A DNA stretch of 64,000 bases from Monomorium pharaonis (taxonomy: Eukaryota; Arthropoda; Insecta; Hymenoptera; Formicidae): the NCBI RefSeq assembly GCF_013373865.1, contig NC_050474.1, positions 5,803,561 through 5,867,560 of the forward strand, in the 5' to 3' direction. The notes under the pieces are model-generated. The model saw only the letters and a program-made list of their open reading frames with translations, had not been told where the DNA came from and searched no databases. Shown here piece by piece: positions 1 to 13,818 of this stretch. The position numbers and the translations under genes were made by a program. Each line of letters starts with the position of its first letter. The stretch's first letter is position 1.

Positions 1-1738
1 TATTTATGTAATGCGCGCGAGAAAAGAACAACTTTGCTGAAATGCAAATTCGAAAATAATTATGTTAAACTATTTTTAAAAAAACATTGGATTAATTCGA
101 TTGCTACAAAGTCAAAACTGCAGCGATATTGTGCTTGAGCGTACACGATTATTTTGATAGTCCATAACATAAAATTATTTTCTGATCTGCATTTATAATA
201 GATGAATTTGTCAGAAACTGCGATAAAATTGTTTATTCCGTATAATATAAATATCTAAAAAATGACTTGCTATTTTACGTCATTTAAAGCTGCCTTATTA
301 AAACTCTCTGAATATTATCGTGGGACTGTGCGTTATAAAATTTTATCGAGCTGAACTCATCAAATAACATCCACTTCCGTGCTTAACATAATACGCATTT
401 CTCGTATCATCGCGCGTACGCGTCGCAATTGGGAGACGCGAGCTCTATCGCTCAATTTTACGTCTTAATCAAGAGCGAGGGAGAGCTCGCGTCGCGGCGC
501 TCGGACGTCGCCGCGTCGTCGGTCGGTCGCGTGCGGTTGCGGAAAATTCGGCTATCGTCGACGTTCGATTTCTCTTTTTTTTTTCTTCTCTCCTCCCGCG
601 AAAGGGAAGCGAGGCGAGGGGAGGGGAGGAGAAAGCTCGGCGATGTTTTGCAAGCCGCGTTTACGGTCAAGCAGCAGCTCGCCCGACTTCCGGGCGGGCC
701 GGGAGTGCCGCTCGCTGCATAAATTGCCTGTACATCTCAATTCACCCCCCGGGACGCTGACCATTCCCTTACACGTCGTGCTCCTGAGTGACACTCCCCA
801 TCCTCTCGCGCAGAAGACCTCCCGCCTGCAGACTCGCATTATCATCCCTTCGCGTTTCCACGTCTCTCACCCTCCCGATAAGGGCATGTAGAGGGAAGAT
901 GAAGGGAGGGGGGTCTGTTTCGAATCTTTGTACGGCCAGCGACCTAAGCCCTCATTTAAGAAAATTATCGGACCTGATCTTATGCTGTGTTTCTTCCCAC
1001 GATCGAACGGTTCTCTTTTTTTTTCTTTTTTTTATATTGAATTATCGCAGGGAAGGTATTTACAAGAGCGCGGATACGTGGCATTCGTAATAGACTGCGA
1101 TAAAAATATATATACGAGAAAGGTACAGCCGAACTGACAGTGAAATTTAATGATTACACGAATTGATCGCTCGACGCAAAAGTGCCGGCAACGTTCACCA
1201 ACGGGGGGTCGGGGATAACAGAGAGCGCTTTTTGCGACGCTCCGAACACAAACGCAAAGTGGCACGTTCGAAAAAGCTATAGGTCGACGTGGTAATTTTC
1301 TTCTTAGTTTCGCATTATCATTTTTTGTCATTCACCGTGGCACGCCACCTGAGATGATACTGCTGTTTACGCTGGGCGTCCACGTACCACGGAGGCTTTT
1401 TAGCGCGCAATTCATTTTCGTAATTTAAGCGATAGGTATTTTGGGCCGCGTGACGTAAATAAATTTTGTTTCCGCATTGATGTTCCGCATTTATTTAATC
1501 CGCGTTTTTTTTTTTACTTTACTCATTTTCCAATTGAGATTTTGAAACTTATTTTCTTACGCTGAGAGATGAATGTAAGAGGAAAAAAAAAAATCGAAAA
1601 TGATGAGTAATGTATCTATGAAAAAGTGACAATAGCACCTTACCTTTCATTCCTTAGAAAGATTCTTATTCTCAGACTTTTTCACGGAATTTTATAATTT
1701 GAACTTTTAGATCTGTTGTAAGATCAAAAATCAAACTC

Positions 1739-1743
<5 letters not shown>
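1..1743. other. Non-coding, no gene recognised
   Basis: I see no supportable gene here. The first 420 bases are AT-rich. About 430-900 is a CpG-rich, GA-rich patch whose open frames on both strands look like composition artefacts: they are Arg/Ser-rich, lack splice logic and resemble no family. The patch could be a promoter or enhancer of talin or of a gene left of the window, but nothing in the sequence decides this. The rest is AT-rich with short A and T runs. Confidence 0.5.

Positions 1744-1778
<35 letters not shown>
1744..1778. repeat. (GA)n microsatellite
   Basis: An almost pure GA dinucleotide run, seen directly, immediately before the foldback element at 1795-2025. Similar GA/CT tracts recur across the talin upstream region, for example near 8960 and 10074. 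Confidence 0.9.
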
Positions 1779-1781
<3 letters not shown>

Positions 1782-1794
1782 AGAATAACTCAAA

Positions 1795-2025
1795 ACTACT
1801 CAGAAAAAACATTAGTTTCAAATCGACAATATTATTCTTATATAAGCAAGAATATAGAATATTTTTTAAAGAATTTGATAATCTTTAACAGAAACATAAT
1901 TTCTTTATGTAAGCAAGTTATTATCCGTTTAAGATTATCAAATTCTTTAAAGAATATTTTACATCCTTGCTTATGTATATGAGAATAATATTGTTGATTT
2001 GAAATTAATGTTTTTTCAGTGTAGT
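1795..2025. mobile_element. Foldback MITE with near-palindromic arms
   Basis: The two halves are nearly perfect reverse complements. The left end starts ACTACTCAGAAAAAACATT and the reverse complement of the right end starts ACTACACTGAAAAAACATT. Both continue through a TTTCAAATC(A/G)ACAATATTATTCT-type stretch and a TTTAAAGAATTTGATAATC block. The whole element is about 231 bp with a short centre and no coding capacity. This is the architecture of a non-autonomous DNA transposon (MITE). I could not find a clear target-site duplication, so the superfamily is not assigned. Confidence 0.85.
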
Positions 2026-2239
2026 AACAGTTGTCTAAAGCAATTACTCGAATAAACATTCGGCATTTGTGTCGGTAAGAGCGGCGTACGCGTGAACGAA
2101 ATAGAAACGTTCGCGTTTCAATTCGGCAATGCCGAAAGATCGACCGAGGTAGGTGCCACGTGAAATGGGGTCCTCCTCGTGGACGACATCATTAGTTTAA
2201 TTGCAACTGCATCTTGATAATCGTCCTATAAATTCCGGC

Positions 2240-4085
2240 CGGTGTCATCTCGATTACTGCAATTTACTGGCAAATTCGCGGATCTTGGCGCAAAGTCGCG
2301 CGGCGCAAACACCGCTCTCTCGCCCTTTTGCTGTTCGCTGAGGGGGGGAGGGGAGGGGGGGGGGCGAAAAAGGGCCAGCAATGTATCCTATAGTGCGATA
2401 CGACACTCGAATTTCGAAGGGGTCGGCACCACGCCGCCCCACGCACCCCCGCGCGCGCAATCTTCCCGGGGGTGGTAGGGGGCCCTCCGGCAAGCGGGCG
2501 ACTCACCCCCTTGCGAATTGGCGGAGCACGAGGAAGCGGGGCAGCGTCGGACGGTCGCCGCCAATCGTCGCCGCCCTCGGCCACCGATAGACCCTCGCGT
2601 CTGCGCCCCTCGGCCGGGTGTCCCCTGGTACGTCGGTGTTCCCTACGTCGCCCTCGGTTCGGGTACCGCGCGCAAGGCCGCAGACCTATCACTTCTTTGG
2701 CGACAGCCGTCAGGGTAACATCCTCGCACTCGCTTTCTACCCTCGCTCTCTCTAATTCTCCCATCCCTTCGACCCTTCGCATCACCGCCAGAAATCGACG
2801 ATTCCGTTATTTCTCACCCGAGCTCGGCTCATCTCTTCCCAGCTTCTGCCTCCTTCGAACTGTCCTCCCTCGTTCGGTCATTTTCACCGACCTCCTACCT
2901 CTCACGTGCGCGCTCTTGCCCCTCGTTTCGCTCGCGCGTTTATTCTTCTTCATTTTTCTGTTTGTCCGGTTTCGCCAAGATAGAGGCCGATCCCGGGGAC
3001 CGCGACCGTTTTCCCAACTTCGCGTCGCAGTGAAGGAACGTCCCGCGATCGTTCCGGCTTCCGGTGACGTGTGCAAGCAGTAACTAATCAGTTTAACGTT
3101 TCTCGCCGGTCTCTCAGGTAAAATAAACTTCCGCTTCTGTGTTCGATTCTTAGCCGCTCTCGCGATTATTACGATTTAAAAGAAGATCTCTCTCTCTTAT
3201 TCTCTTTCGCTATAATCCGACCTCGTGTTCGCCCGTCGAGTCTTTTCCCTGAAAATACGTGCGGTTTCGCTCGCAATTTTCGCAAAAACATTCCCGCGGT
3301 TCCGTTTGCGGTTGTCCCCTCGCTTTTTTTTTTTTTTTTTTTTTATTGTTGTTCGCCGATTGCCTTCTCGCGGTCGTTCAACGGAAGAAACGTACGTCGC
3401 CGATCGCGAAAAGCGCACCGGATTTCGCGCCGCTCCCGCTTCCGTTACGGAAGGCGTCGCGATGTAGCGCACGGCTGTCGCGCCCCGGAACTTCCTCGTG
3501 CCTTAGAACCGCCGTCCAGATCGTGACAATAAATTCTCTCTTCGAGAGAATCCCCTCTCCCTCCTTTCTACGAGACTTTTTGACCCTTTCCCCGCGCGTT
3601 TATCGTATCCGTTTCTTTTCCTTCGCGCCGTAGTAGACTGAATAAACCAACGAGCTTATTTTCCTTCCGAGTCGATCATCGATCCAACCACGAGATTGCC
3701 TTATCGAGATCCAAGTCCGTCCGGGTCTTCCCGAAAAGTTCTTCTCCTCGTACCCTTGTATTTTCCCCTCGATCGAGGTTGAACGGGAAATCCACTCCGT
3801 CCCTTGTACCTTGTGCCTTGTCTACCTACAATAGTCCCGAATCACCACCGTCTGTGACTTCCCGGGGCGGAAACGATCGTGATCCTTCCCGAAGACACGA
3901 AGATCCGACAGCGTGCAGTCGGCGACGATCGTCCCTCTCCCCTCCCCGACTACGTAGAATCTCCTGCGTACAGAAGTCTCTCCTGCCTTCTTTCTGTGCG
4001 TAACACGCGCGACGAGTTCGTCCGAGAAGAGATCTCCCCGGGCGCGATCGAGTGACACCATCACGATGATCACACCGGCGACGCG
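2240..4085 (+). promoter_or_regulatory. CpG-rich island, candidate talin promoter and 5' UTR exons
   Basis: This is a long GC- and CpG-rich block with pyrimidine-rich tracts and no convincing protein. It contains two good donors with no other obvious owner: CAG|GTAAAA at 3118 and GCG|GTGAGTAAG at 4086. The first clear acceptor feeding talin is at 14580, so one or both may end non-coding first exons of talin. An ATG at 4064 lies 22 nt before the second donor. If spliced to 14580 it would open an upstream frame overlapping, but out of frame with, the talin start. The transcription start cannot be placed from sequence alone. Confidence 0.4.
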
Positions 4086-6389
4086 GTGAGTAAGAAACTG
4101 TTCAACTGTTGTGTGACGTCAGAGAATTACCTATGCTAAGTCGTAGCTTTAGCGACTTAGCAATTGTTAGTAGAATAACGTTCGCGATATATCTCTCGCG
4201 TTGCGCCACTATTACTTCGATCCAATCCGACCGGAAGCTGTCACAGTACATAAGCAAATATAAATTTTGGTAACGTATCTCCGTAGTAACTTCTTAAATC
4301 TCCAATTAAATAAATGAAGATGTTGGTGTAATTATTTTTAATTTTTTTTTTGCTGATTTTACTCGAGAGGGGACGCTGAAAAAAAAAATTTTTCTTATTA
4401 AATTAAGATGTGATTGATGTCCTTTAATCACGTAAATTAAATTAAAAGACCGAAAGTATACGATAGCAAACAATTGATCTAAAGAGTTTGTTGATCGTGA
4501 TGTAAGGCTCTATCTTTTGCTTCCTTATTCGCTTGTGTGAGTAGATCGTACGTAATGTGCTGCATGATCATTCGGCAAATCGTCGTTTTACTATACATAA
4601 CGCGAATTATAAATGTCTTCGTACAAATAAAGGTTTTCTTTTACTTTTCTGGATACAATTTGAAAACCCTGTACTGAAATTAAAAAAAAAAATCGCATCT
4701 CCTGATCTCTGCCAGATTCGAAATCGAATGGACAAACGACTTAACAAGGTCGAGCGTGTAAAATTGATTGCCATAGAACGATCGAGATAGTATACTCAAT
4801 TATTAAGAGTAAGTCGCGGTAACAACCCCTCCCGTACGATCTCGAAATCAGATAGTATAATACGAGGGTCGACTTTCCGGGGTCCCGAAATTGTCCAATA
4901 TCGAGGGAGGCGGACTAATAACCATCAGGCATTCACGTACACTCAGGCACATACACACACACACATATATGTACATCAGACTCGTCGCCTTCAAAACCGC
5001 CCGTCCCGTGAGATTGTTTTAAATGAACGAAACGAGATAAAGCCCGGTCTTCCGGAAGCTACAAACGACGATGTTACTGAAATGTACGAAATTTCACGGG
5101 ACTGACGTTGTCTAGGGCCTCCGTATAAACTGTATATTCACCAATTTTTGTAAAATTGTTTACACGAAACGAGAGCGTAGAATTTCATACGCAACTGGGG
5201 CGGGTAAACGGTCGCAAATTTGTGTACGTTGGAGGAGTCAAAAGCGGTTTGTAAAATTTCACGATACAGGTGAATAAAATCGGGGTGATGGGGGAGAGGG
5301 GGGGTGCCCCTAAATTATTATTTGAACAAAAATAAAAGGTTCATAATGTAATACGGGCAAACGCGATATAGATCCTGAGTTTGACGTTTTGCCGATAGAA
5401 GTGCGTTATTGACAGTACAGTTTTCAGCTGTACAATCTCTCGTTTACACATTCAAGTATTATTAATCATTTTCCAATAGGGAGTTTCCAGTAGAGACATG
5501 GTAACCGTCCGAGTTTATTGGTGACGTGTGCGACTAAAAAGTGTATCGAATCTCTAGTAGATACGATTTTATGTGGCAACACACTCGTTCACACTTGACC
5601 ATTAATTATAATAAAATTAAAGACACTTGAGGCCTCTTGTAAAACTATTTTTTTTATGCGTTCTAATATTTTAATAATAATTTTAGTTTAATTCTTTGCA
5701 AAATGTAGTATAAAGTAATACAGAAAAATAGTTGTTTTACCGTCCTTGCTTACTTCCGCAATATCGCGGGCTAGACTGTTCTAAATCCCGCTGAAATTAC
5801 GGATATAGATTCCTATGCGCGCCCCGAATCTTTTATCTCTTTTTGTGTTTCATCCGGCGGGTCAAAGGCACGCGATACGTCTTATTTTAATCCTTTACCG
5901 ACGCGCCGGAAGAAGAATCGATGATTTCCGCGTGTCTGTCACCGCCCCGGTTTACAAGCGTCCAGACGTTAGAACGACTCAACCAGACACACGAGCGTAC
6001 GTTTATTTGAAATCCCAGCAGACTATTCCTTGCGGCTCGACAATAACGCTAGTTCCCTGTGTTAGCGTTGGCTCCGAGTGTCGCGCAATTTCTCGAACCA
6101 GGTCTGATTCGAGCAAAAATCCTCTCGAATGTCGTCAACGAATATGTAAGTCAAAGAAAAAAAGTAAAATTAGATAATCACGAGAATCGGGAGAAAATCG
6201 GGGGAAGGGGGAGAAACGCGTATAATTACTTGCCGCAAGAGAAATTTTCATTACGATCGTCATATTTATGAAAAGATGAATAATAAAAAGATAGGAAACA
6301 AATACAAATATTTCTCGCTGTAATTCAGTTAGATCGTAGGTTGGAGTTTTGTTCCTCCAATGAGAGTTAAAAAATCGAAAGACCACTAG

Positions 6390-7010
6390 GGTTGGCCGTG
6401 CACGATTTGTTCGCGCTCTCGCGACCCTCGAGATTTTCTCCGTTTGGTGCACGGGGGTGTGTTACTAGGGCACTAGTGCGCAGAAGCCCCGAACATGCCC
6501 GATCCCAGAGAGTCGTCGTAGCGATGCCCCCCCTCCGGTTCCCCGTCCACCCGCCGCTTCATCCCCCCCGTCCGCGTCCCCTTCTCGGAGAAAGAGAAAG
6601 AGGATAGCGCGCGAGCGAACGAACGAGCGAGCGAACGATCGAGCGAAGGGGTGGCTCCCAACCCTCTCGGTTACATTTCGAGCTTTAGCCCGAACCGCGG
6701 CACATTCAGTTTCTGACCGGCGATCGAAGTGGCGCGTCGTTCCTGCGATCGGACCGCCGCCGTCGTCGCGCAACGGGATTCCGCCCCGGAGGAGGATCGG
6801 CGTGTCCGCGATTTCACGGAGGGGAAGGGAGGGGAGGGGGGGGGGGGAGAGGGTTGATCCGCGAGATCGCGTCGCGTCGTATGTACACACGCGGTCGGGG
6901 ATGTCGTCGCGCGAGACTCGCGTTTGCTCGGAGAGCCATCGATCCTCGCAATCGAAGCGATTCAGTGACGCCCGTGCGGGGCTCGTGCCACAGTCGTGTA
7001 CCGATAAAAA
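6390..7010. promoter_or_regulatory. CpG-rich patch inside the talin upstream region
   Basis: A sharply GC-rich segment with dense CpG, a G-run near 6836-6848 and a degenerate GAACGAGC-type tandem repeat at about 6611-6648. It has no splice-compatible coding frame. It could be an alternative promoter or enhancer of talin; this is inference from composition only. Confidence 0.3.
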
Positions 7011-10000
7011 ACCAATCGGGATATGTGCAGAAATATAATAACGCAGTATAATATAATCAATTGTTTCCTCCTTTGATTCCGAGCGATTCGATTTGCGTAA
7101 ATCGTGGCGATTTATTCCTGAAAGTACAAGCATTTTTATTTCATTATCGGCAAACGGACTTGGGCTTCTCGGATTTTTATATTTCTGTATCTTATTTATT
7201 TCCTTTTCAACTCGAAATTGTATGTGTGAACTACATTTGGCATATATTCTTTTAATTCGAAATTAATTGAAATTTTCTCGATTGTTATACAATCACTTAC
7301 TAAAATCTTCTCAATATTAATCCCGTTTCAAGAGCAACGTCTACGGATAATCTCGTTCATCTAGGATCGCCGATTGTCGTGTAATGGAATATCGATGTAA
7401 ATAGCGGGATTTATTACGAAGTTATCAAACCTCGTCGTCGTCGTAAATTGCTCGTGATCGCGCATAAACATTATATATAGTAAGAATGGAGCTGAACCCG
7501 TGCTGCAGCTTCGTAGGGATAGTAAATTATCTCTACACGAGAAGCTTGCATCGGAAACGGCGCCAACCGGCGCCCAACATTCCACGATCCTGGGTATTAT
7601 AGGAGTCCGGCAAATAGAGCCAAAATTTAGATATATAGATGTAGTCGCTGCTATAGGCACAGCTAGAGCAAGCCAGTACGAATGCGCCGCCGGAGGTAAA
7701 TATCATCACATCCATTACCTTTCGTTATGGTCAGTCATGGTCGCATGCGTTGGTATCGCCAACATTTCACATTGCTGTCGCTCGTTACTGCCCAGCCACG
7801 TGGCACATTTGCCTGCCTTTCAGTATCAGATCCGAGAAACGATCGTGCCTCGTATCCCCCCCCCCCCCCAACAACATTGTTGCACCCGCGATTCTTTGCA
7901 GGGTATGATAAATCGGCGCGATTTCTAGCGAACGGAGTTTTAGTTTTACGAGGTTGCAAAACCTGGGGGGTCGAAATAAAAGAGTTTAGCACTCGCTGAC
8001 GTAAGTTACGTAAAATGAGGCTCCGATCGTTTCTCGCGCGAGCTAAATGCTTGCTCCGACGATGTTTCGTAGACGAGACGTGTTTAGATATGGAGTGTTA
8101 GATTTTAGAACGGACGCAAGCTCTCTTTCGTATTAAAAAACTTTCCGTTCTATAAAGTTGTTTGATTGACGTGACGTTGCGCCGCGAGCTGTGCTGCTTT
8201 TTATTTGTCCAGTTCGATGAAATATTCATTTAATTTAGATGGTTAACGGGATATACTATTTCATACTTTTTTTTACAGATAAATTTAAATCAAAACTTTT
8301 GTCCCCTCCCCCCCCCCGGTGAAAGTTTATTTACAGACGTTTACTCGATCGATCCATCCCCGCGCGGATTAATGTCGATGACTCGCGCATTGGCACTTTA
8401 TTTCGTAATGTCCGCATGTGCAGTGTGTTATATTTACGTCTACAACTGTAGCTTTGTACCGTACCTAATGCATATATTTAATGTAGTATAACGGAGTGAC
8501 TAAAGTGTCGAGAAGCCTTTTCTCATCACCTCTAAAAGCCAGAGAAACTTTGCGGAGTAATTGTAGCAGCGTCTCACAATATTACGAAATTAACATTGTA
8601 AAGTAAATTCGCGTAATGTACGCCGGCATAAAGCAGCAAAATCTCTCATTTAAATATCTACCTTCATCGATTTTGTATGTACATAGATAGAGGCAACGAA
8701 AGATATATTGTTTCTCGCGAACGCTGGAATAAGAAGACCGTGAAGAATAAGCGACTTTTGCGGAAATTAATCGTAATACCGATATTTCTGTAAGTTATCG
8801 AATAATCAGGGGAGGGAGGGAGGGAGATTAATAAGTTATTTGTATAACCCGGATAATAAGGGGTTACGCGCGCGTTTTCTATGTTCCCATGCGCGGTTCA
8901 ACTGGGGTAGTGACGCGCGGAAAAATGTGATGACACCCGCAAAGGGTGGCAACGACATAGAAGAAAGAGAGAGAGAGAGAGCAAGGATATGGGGCAGAGT
9001 GGAGGGTGTGAGAACCGACCGACTGTGCTACCCTACTCGCGAGGCGGCGATGAAGTTAAAAAAGCTGACGACAGCACTATAACTCGCTCCGAGAGTGAGA
9101 ATGGAGCATGGTAACTACATACTGCGGCCAAAGTAAATGGGAGTAAGTGTTTCGTATCTCCCGCGCCGATATATATTGCAGCTTCCACTCGAGCGAATTT
9201 CATTTAGCAGATTGTGCGCATCCTTTATGATGTCAGTCGTGATTATTCGCAGCTTACTTGGCCGACGTACGGAGAGCGAGTCATTAGTTTTGCGAGCGCT
9301 TTAACATTTGTACTCATTTTCACTAGTGGCCGATTAACTTTGATCACGATTTAACTTGCAATCTTTTTCTTGTTTTAAGAATTAGAAAAAAAAAGTTAAT
9401 AGAACCGAGAGTTAATCTGTATACATGGATTTATGTAGAAATCAATTATGATTAAAACACAATTGTCACGGAAAATAGTATTTAAAATACATTTTTAATC
9501 AAAAATTGAATTTGCAAGCTACAATTAATTAGTAATTACCAGATGAAATGTTATATATGTTATCTTCATTAAAGTGACATGTTAAATTATTAAAGTAATA
9601 ATGAAAGCGTAATAATTGCTTTCTAATTAATGGATGACTGGCTCATGGGTACTTGATGATTGCACTCCCATTATTAGTAATTTAATCAGTTAGCGATTAT
9701 TAATGGTAATTATTGAACCGATTGTTAATTATTAATCTTTGACTTTGCCTAACTCTTACGTAACTTATTATATGGTAAGTTGAGTTTCACTCAGAAAGAA
9801 TAGGGAAAACGGTCGCGATCAAAGCGATATTAATGTACTATCGATACGGAGGCCGCAGGAAATTATATTATTAGCATTAATCTTGCGGAGTGGGTGCCAA
9901 GTATATTCTAATGCATAGGAAATGTAATTTGCGAATATATGCATAAGGCTTGTGTCGTGCGCGCGCGTGGCCTCGTTAACACTCACACTCGCTATCACCC

Positions 10001-10073
10001 AACTGAGAGCAAAAACACCGGTTACAGATAGATATGCCGTAACATCACGAGTCCGAGTTGTAACGCGCGGGGG

Positions 10074-10100
10074 AGAGAGAGAGAGAGAGAGAGAGAGAGA
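10074..10100. repeat. (GA)n microsatellite
   Basis: A pure GA run in a CpG-rich patch. In insects such runs can bind GAGA-type factors, but nothing here shows that this one does. Confidence 0.85.
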
Positions 10101-12836
10101 ATCATGCAACCGTAAACGGCGAACCCGGCGCGAACTTGACTTGAAGTTTAAATGAAACTCTCTTTCCGCAGTTCTGCTCGGAGAAAATAGCGTGGAATCA
10201 GTTAAGACTCAGTTAATTCAAACCCGCCGCTCACGGAGAACAACGGCCCGTGGAGATAACGCGATAGGAGATTTGCATAAAGATTAATTCGAGGAAAGTG
10301 CGGGTGGCACGTAGGGTGTGTCGAAATTATTGTATCGATAATTACAGCGCGTCGCCGATACGTCGTCTAATTCCGCGGAAGGCGAAAGAAGGAAGAGAAG
10401 GGGGGGGGGGAGGGAGTGTTTTTTGCGAATTATCGCGAGATTTTAGCGGCGGGCCCGCTATAATAAATAACGAGTCCGAGCTATTCAATCGCGCGACGCC
10501 GCGATGATAAATGACGCGGGCCGGGACGGCGACAGATTAACATGTTTCCACTATAGATTCGCCGTTTCCACTGATAATCGGACGGAGGCTGATTGGCACG
10601 TACGCGCGCGTCGTCGGCAACGCCGATCCATTAGGGTGAGGAATAGGAGGGTGGCCGCGCCGCCCCCGCGGTGGGATTAGCCGATTTTGCTGAGCGCGGC
10701 CGCATAATCGCGCGTCTTCGTTATCCCCTCCCTCCCTCCCTTTCATCCCTCGCCGCGCCCGGATCGCTGCCCTCAATTAGCTCGCGTCAAGTGTCATCGC
10801 GGCGGATATTATACATGACGTCTAATTTTAGAATCGCTCTTGATTAACGCGAATCGCGCAGCTAGCTCTCTTTCTCTCTCTCTCTCTTTCTGCTCTCTTC
10901 CTCCTGCTCTGTGTTCCGCCTCTTCTTTTCTCTCCATCGTTAAATATCGCGCTCGTCGCATTCGATAACGGTACGCTTTCGCATTCGGGCACAATCAACC
11001 GAATATCGAAACGGAAGATTCGCGGAGAATTTGGACGGTATGAGGGCGAATAGAATGGCCGGGAATTTGTTTTGGTATACGTCAAAGGGATGGTATTGAA
11101 GTTTCGATCGAGATGAAAGCCCTATTTATGTTTCAGTAACGTTGAAAGAACAACGGGGCGCTGCACCGCCGGATAAAGAAGCGGTTTTATCATGTTACGT
11201 AAACAAATCTTCCCTTCCGTTTCCCTAATAGGTTGCCTCTTCCGCCTCTTTTTGTCGCGCGTCACTTTGCTGCCCGAGGTTACCGAGAGGTAAAAAAGAG
11301 AAAAAAACGTCTCTCATTTTCCGTGCGGGGCTTCGTGAAATAACTCATTCGACTGTATAACTTTATTTTTTAATTGGGGATGCAACCGCGTCTCGCGACG
11401 TTCTTCTCCGTCACGCGCGAGCGGACCAATTGTGCGGTCCATAAAAGTTGAACCGGCTAAATGTGTAACGCTCCTCAATTGTCCGTTTAATCGAACTTGT
11501 AAATAAAATAAAAAAATTGAATTCAACATGAGCCGATCGAAACAAAGAGTTCACCACTCTATCGCCGGCCTTTCAAGCGGCGGACGTTGCGCAACGTCCC
11601 TCCCCGTATAAGAATATTCAATTTCCAGCAATATCAATGCCAGCATTGTCGAGAAGTGCCTCCATCCCATCGTCGGCAGTACGTATGGACTTGATGATCC
11701 AGTTGCATGTAATGAGGTCATTCCCTCTGAATCGAATTTGTGCCGGCGAAGGGAGGGAGGGGGAGGGAGGGGGGGTTGGAAAGGTGACGTATTGCGAATT
11801 GAACGAAGTAACTTTGTAGCGGACGGTGGTTTCAATTTTGCAGTAAAACGCCGCCGGGCACTGCGAGCGATTGCCTGTTGCGCGATTTTTTTCCCCTCCC
11901 TCTTGCGCGTTCCACCACCGGTATATTCACTTTGTACCTCCGTTTTTTTTCCTCCCGAAAAAAAAGAAAAACTCCGGCGATATCGCGCGGAGAGGGAAAG
12001 GTATTCGCTTGTATCTTTGGGCAGGCGAACAAAATGCATTTATGTCCGTCTACGTCGACGTAGATTAACTTCAGCCCCGGTTTAACGTATTTTTTCAATC
12101 CTTTTTCTAATTCTCTCTTAGAATTAGATAAAAGTGACAATTAAATCGAGATTGAAGTTAATCTGCGTCTATCGACGGAAATGAACAATGCATTTTGTGC
12201 TCTGCGCGATACCGGAGTTTTTTTTTTCCGAGAAAAAAGGGAGAACAAAGCGAATGTTTCAGCGGCAGAATGTGGAGGAAAAACGATAGAAACTGGTATT
12301 AACCGGGCGTACGAAACATTTTTCTTTGATCTCGTATTTTTTTATATTACGTTGGCAAATTTTTTGAACGGCAAAAACATTTTACATTATATTAGATATG
12401 AACTTACATGCTGTTTAGTTACTCGTTCTATATCTATAATTATGATGATTTACCGGCGGGTCAAATATTTTATTGACTTTGAAAATCTCTCGATCTTATC
12501 GTCAACAATTATATCGACAAAGTGCTTTATGACCGGAGACGTTCTCCGCTGAACTTTGATGTGTTCTATTACAGCCGAGACATTCGGCAAACGTCTCACG
12601 TTCAGGTCAGAAATTCGATACACGCGACGAAATCAAAACCGTACGTTAATTGGGTGAAAATTGTCAGCGAGAGAAAACGAACGTGGCGACGGGGGAGGGA
12701 GGGAACAGTTGGAGGAAGGAAAGGTGGGTGGAACGGGGGCGAGACGGGAGAGAACGAGAGGGAGAGCTCTAAGAAAGGATAGCCAGGGGGTATGGCAGGG
12801 GGTTACGCTCGGAGTTTGACACAGTCAGAGACCGGC

Positions 12837-12849
12837 GTTGCCTGGCAAC
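12837..12849. promoter_or_regulatory. X-box-like palindrome
   Basis: GTTGCCTGGCAAC is an exact palindrome with a one-base centre. It resembles the RFX-factor X-box (GTTGCC-N-GGCAAC type). It sits in a GC-rich patch upstream of talin, near no identified ciliary gene, so a function is only a guess. Confidence 0.3.
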
Positions 12850-13778
12850 CTTCAAGGGTGGAAATCCACATTGGCGTAGGGTGTATATACCTGCGACGAA
12901 TTTATGCGGCATTACTATTCCTCCTGCATGTGGATCCTGCCTACCCCTCCCCCCCCTCTCCCCTCTTCCGCTTCCCGCGAGGGACAACGGATGGAGAAAA
13001 ATGCGCGAATGAACCCCAACGCACGGCTGTGATCGACTCCTATTGAATACAACGAAATTGGAGTGTTTATTTTCGCGACGGATGTCTAATGACGTGCTTA
13101 TTGTCGCAGAAGGATGCACGTTTCGCGCACCGCAAATTAATGAGAAGATAGCAATCTTCTTCGATAAAAGGGTGACCACGGAGAGAAAAGCTGCACTCGA
13201 GCCGCTCCACCCCCGGTGCGCTTTGTACCTCCGGCGAGTGGGGGTAATGACACTCGGAATTCAATGATTTAATCTATTCATATTTCAGAATGTACCCTAC
13301 CCCCCGTGCTCTTTTTGCAATTATTCCCGATGAGATATCTTTCACGGGTAATCTTTATTAAGGCGTAGATCAAATGTAGTTAAACGGCACGTCCTCGTTC
13401 ATCTTCCCTTTCGGAAGAAGCCGCTCGTTTAAATTATATCTCGACATCATCTCGGAGTGTTTTTACATGTCTATAAATCCGGAGCTGTGTAACACGTGGG
13501 AATTTAATTACTTCGTTTGTCGAGTACATTTTTTTTAAGCTATCGAATCCGATTGAATTATTTCGAGCTGTAAGTTTGAGAGTGAAAGGGCGAATTTTTA
13601 TTACTTTTCTCTATCGTTATTTTCACGCTTGTGGAAGATATGGCGTTGAAATGCCAAGATATAAATGATGAAATAAAAATAAAATTATTTCTCTGTAATG
13701 AATTGCAATAATTATTATTATGTAACTACTTTTATAACTTTCTTGTCTACTGTTTATTTAATAATATAGTTAAAATAA

Positions 13779-13786
<8 letters not shown>

Positions 13787-13816
<30 letters not shown>
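13787..13816. repeat. (TA)n microsatellite
   Basis: A pure TA dinucleotide run in AT-rich non-coding DNA, seen directly. Confidence 0.85.

Positions 13817-13818
<2 letters not shown>

Noticed and set aside
2264..3083. Long open frames on both strands in the CpG island
   Set aside because: Arg/Ser/Pro-rich translation on every frame is the expected effect of CpG-rich DNA. No start context, domain or splice pattern supports a protein.
7500..7928. 142-codon open frame with some protein-like sequence
   Set aside because: No family resemblance, low-complexity Pro/Cys run at its end, competing frames on the other strand and no matching splice partners.
11551..12140. Overlapping open frames up to 162 codons on both strands
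   Set aside because: They are rich in Arg, Lys and Phe from GA and T runs, mutually overlapping and without recognisable domains.
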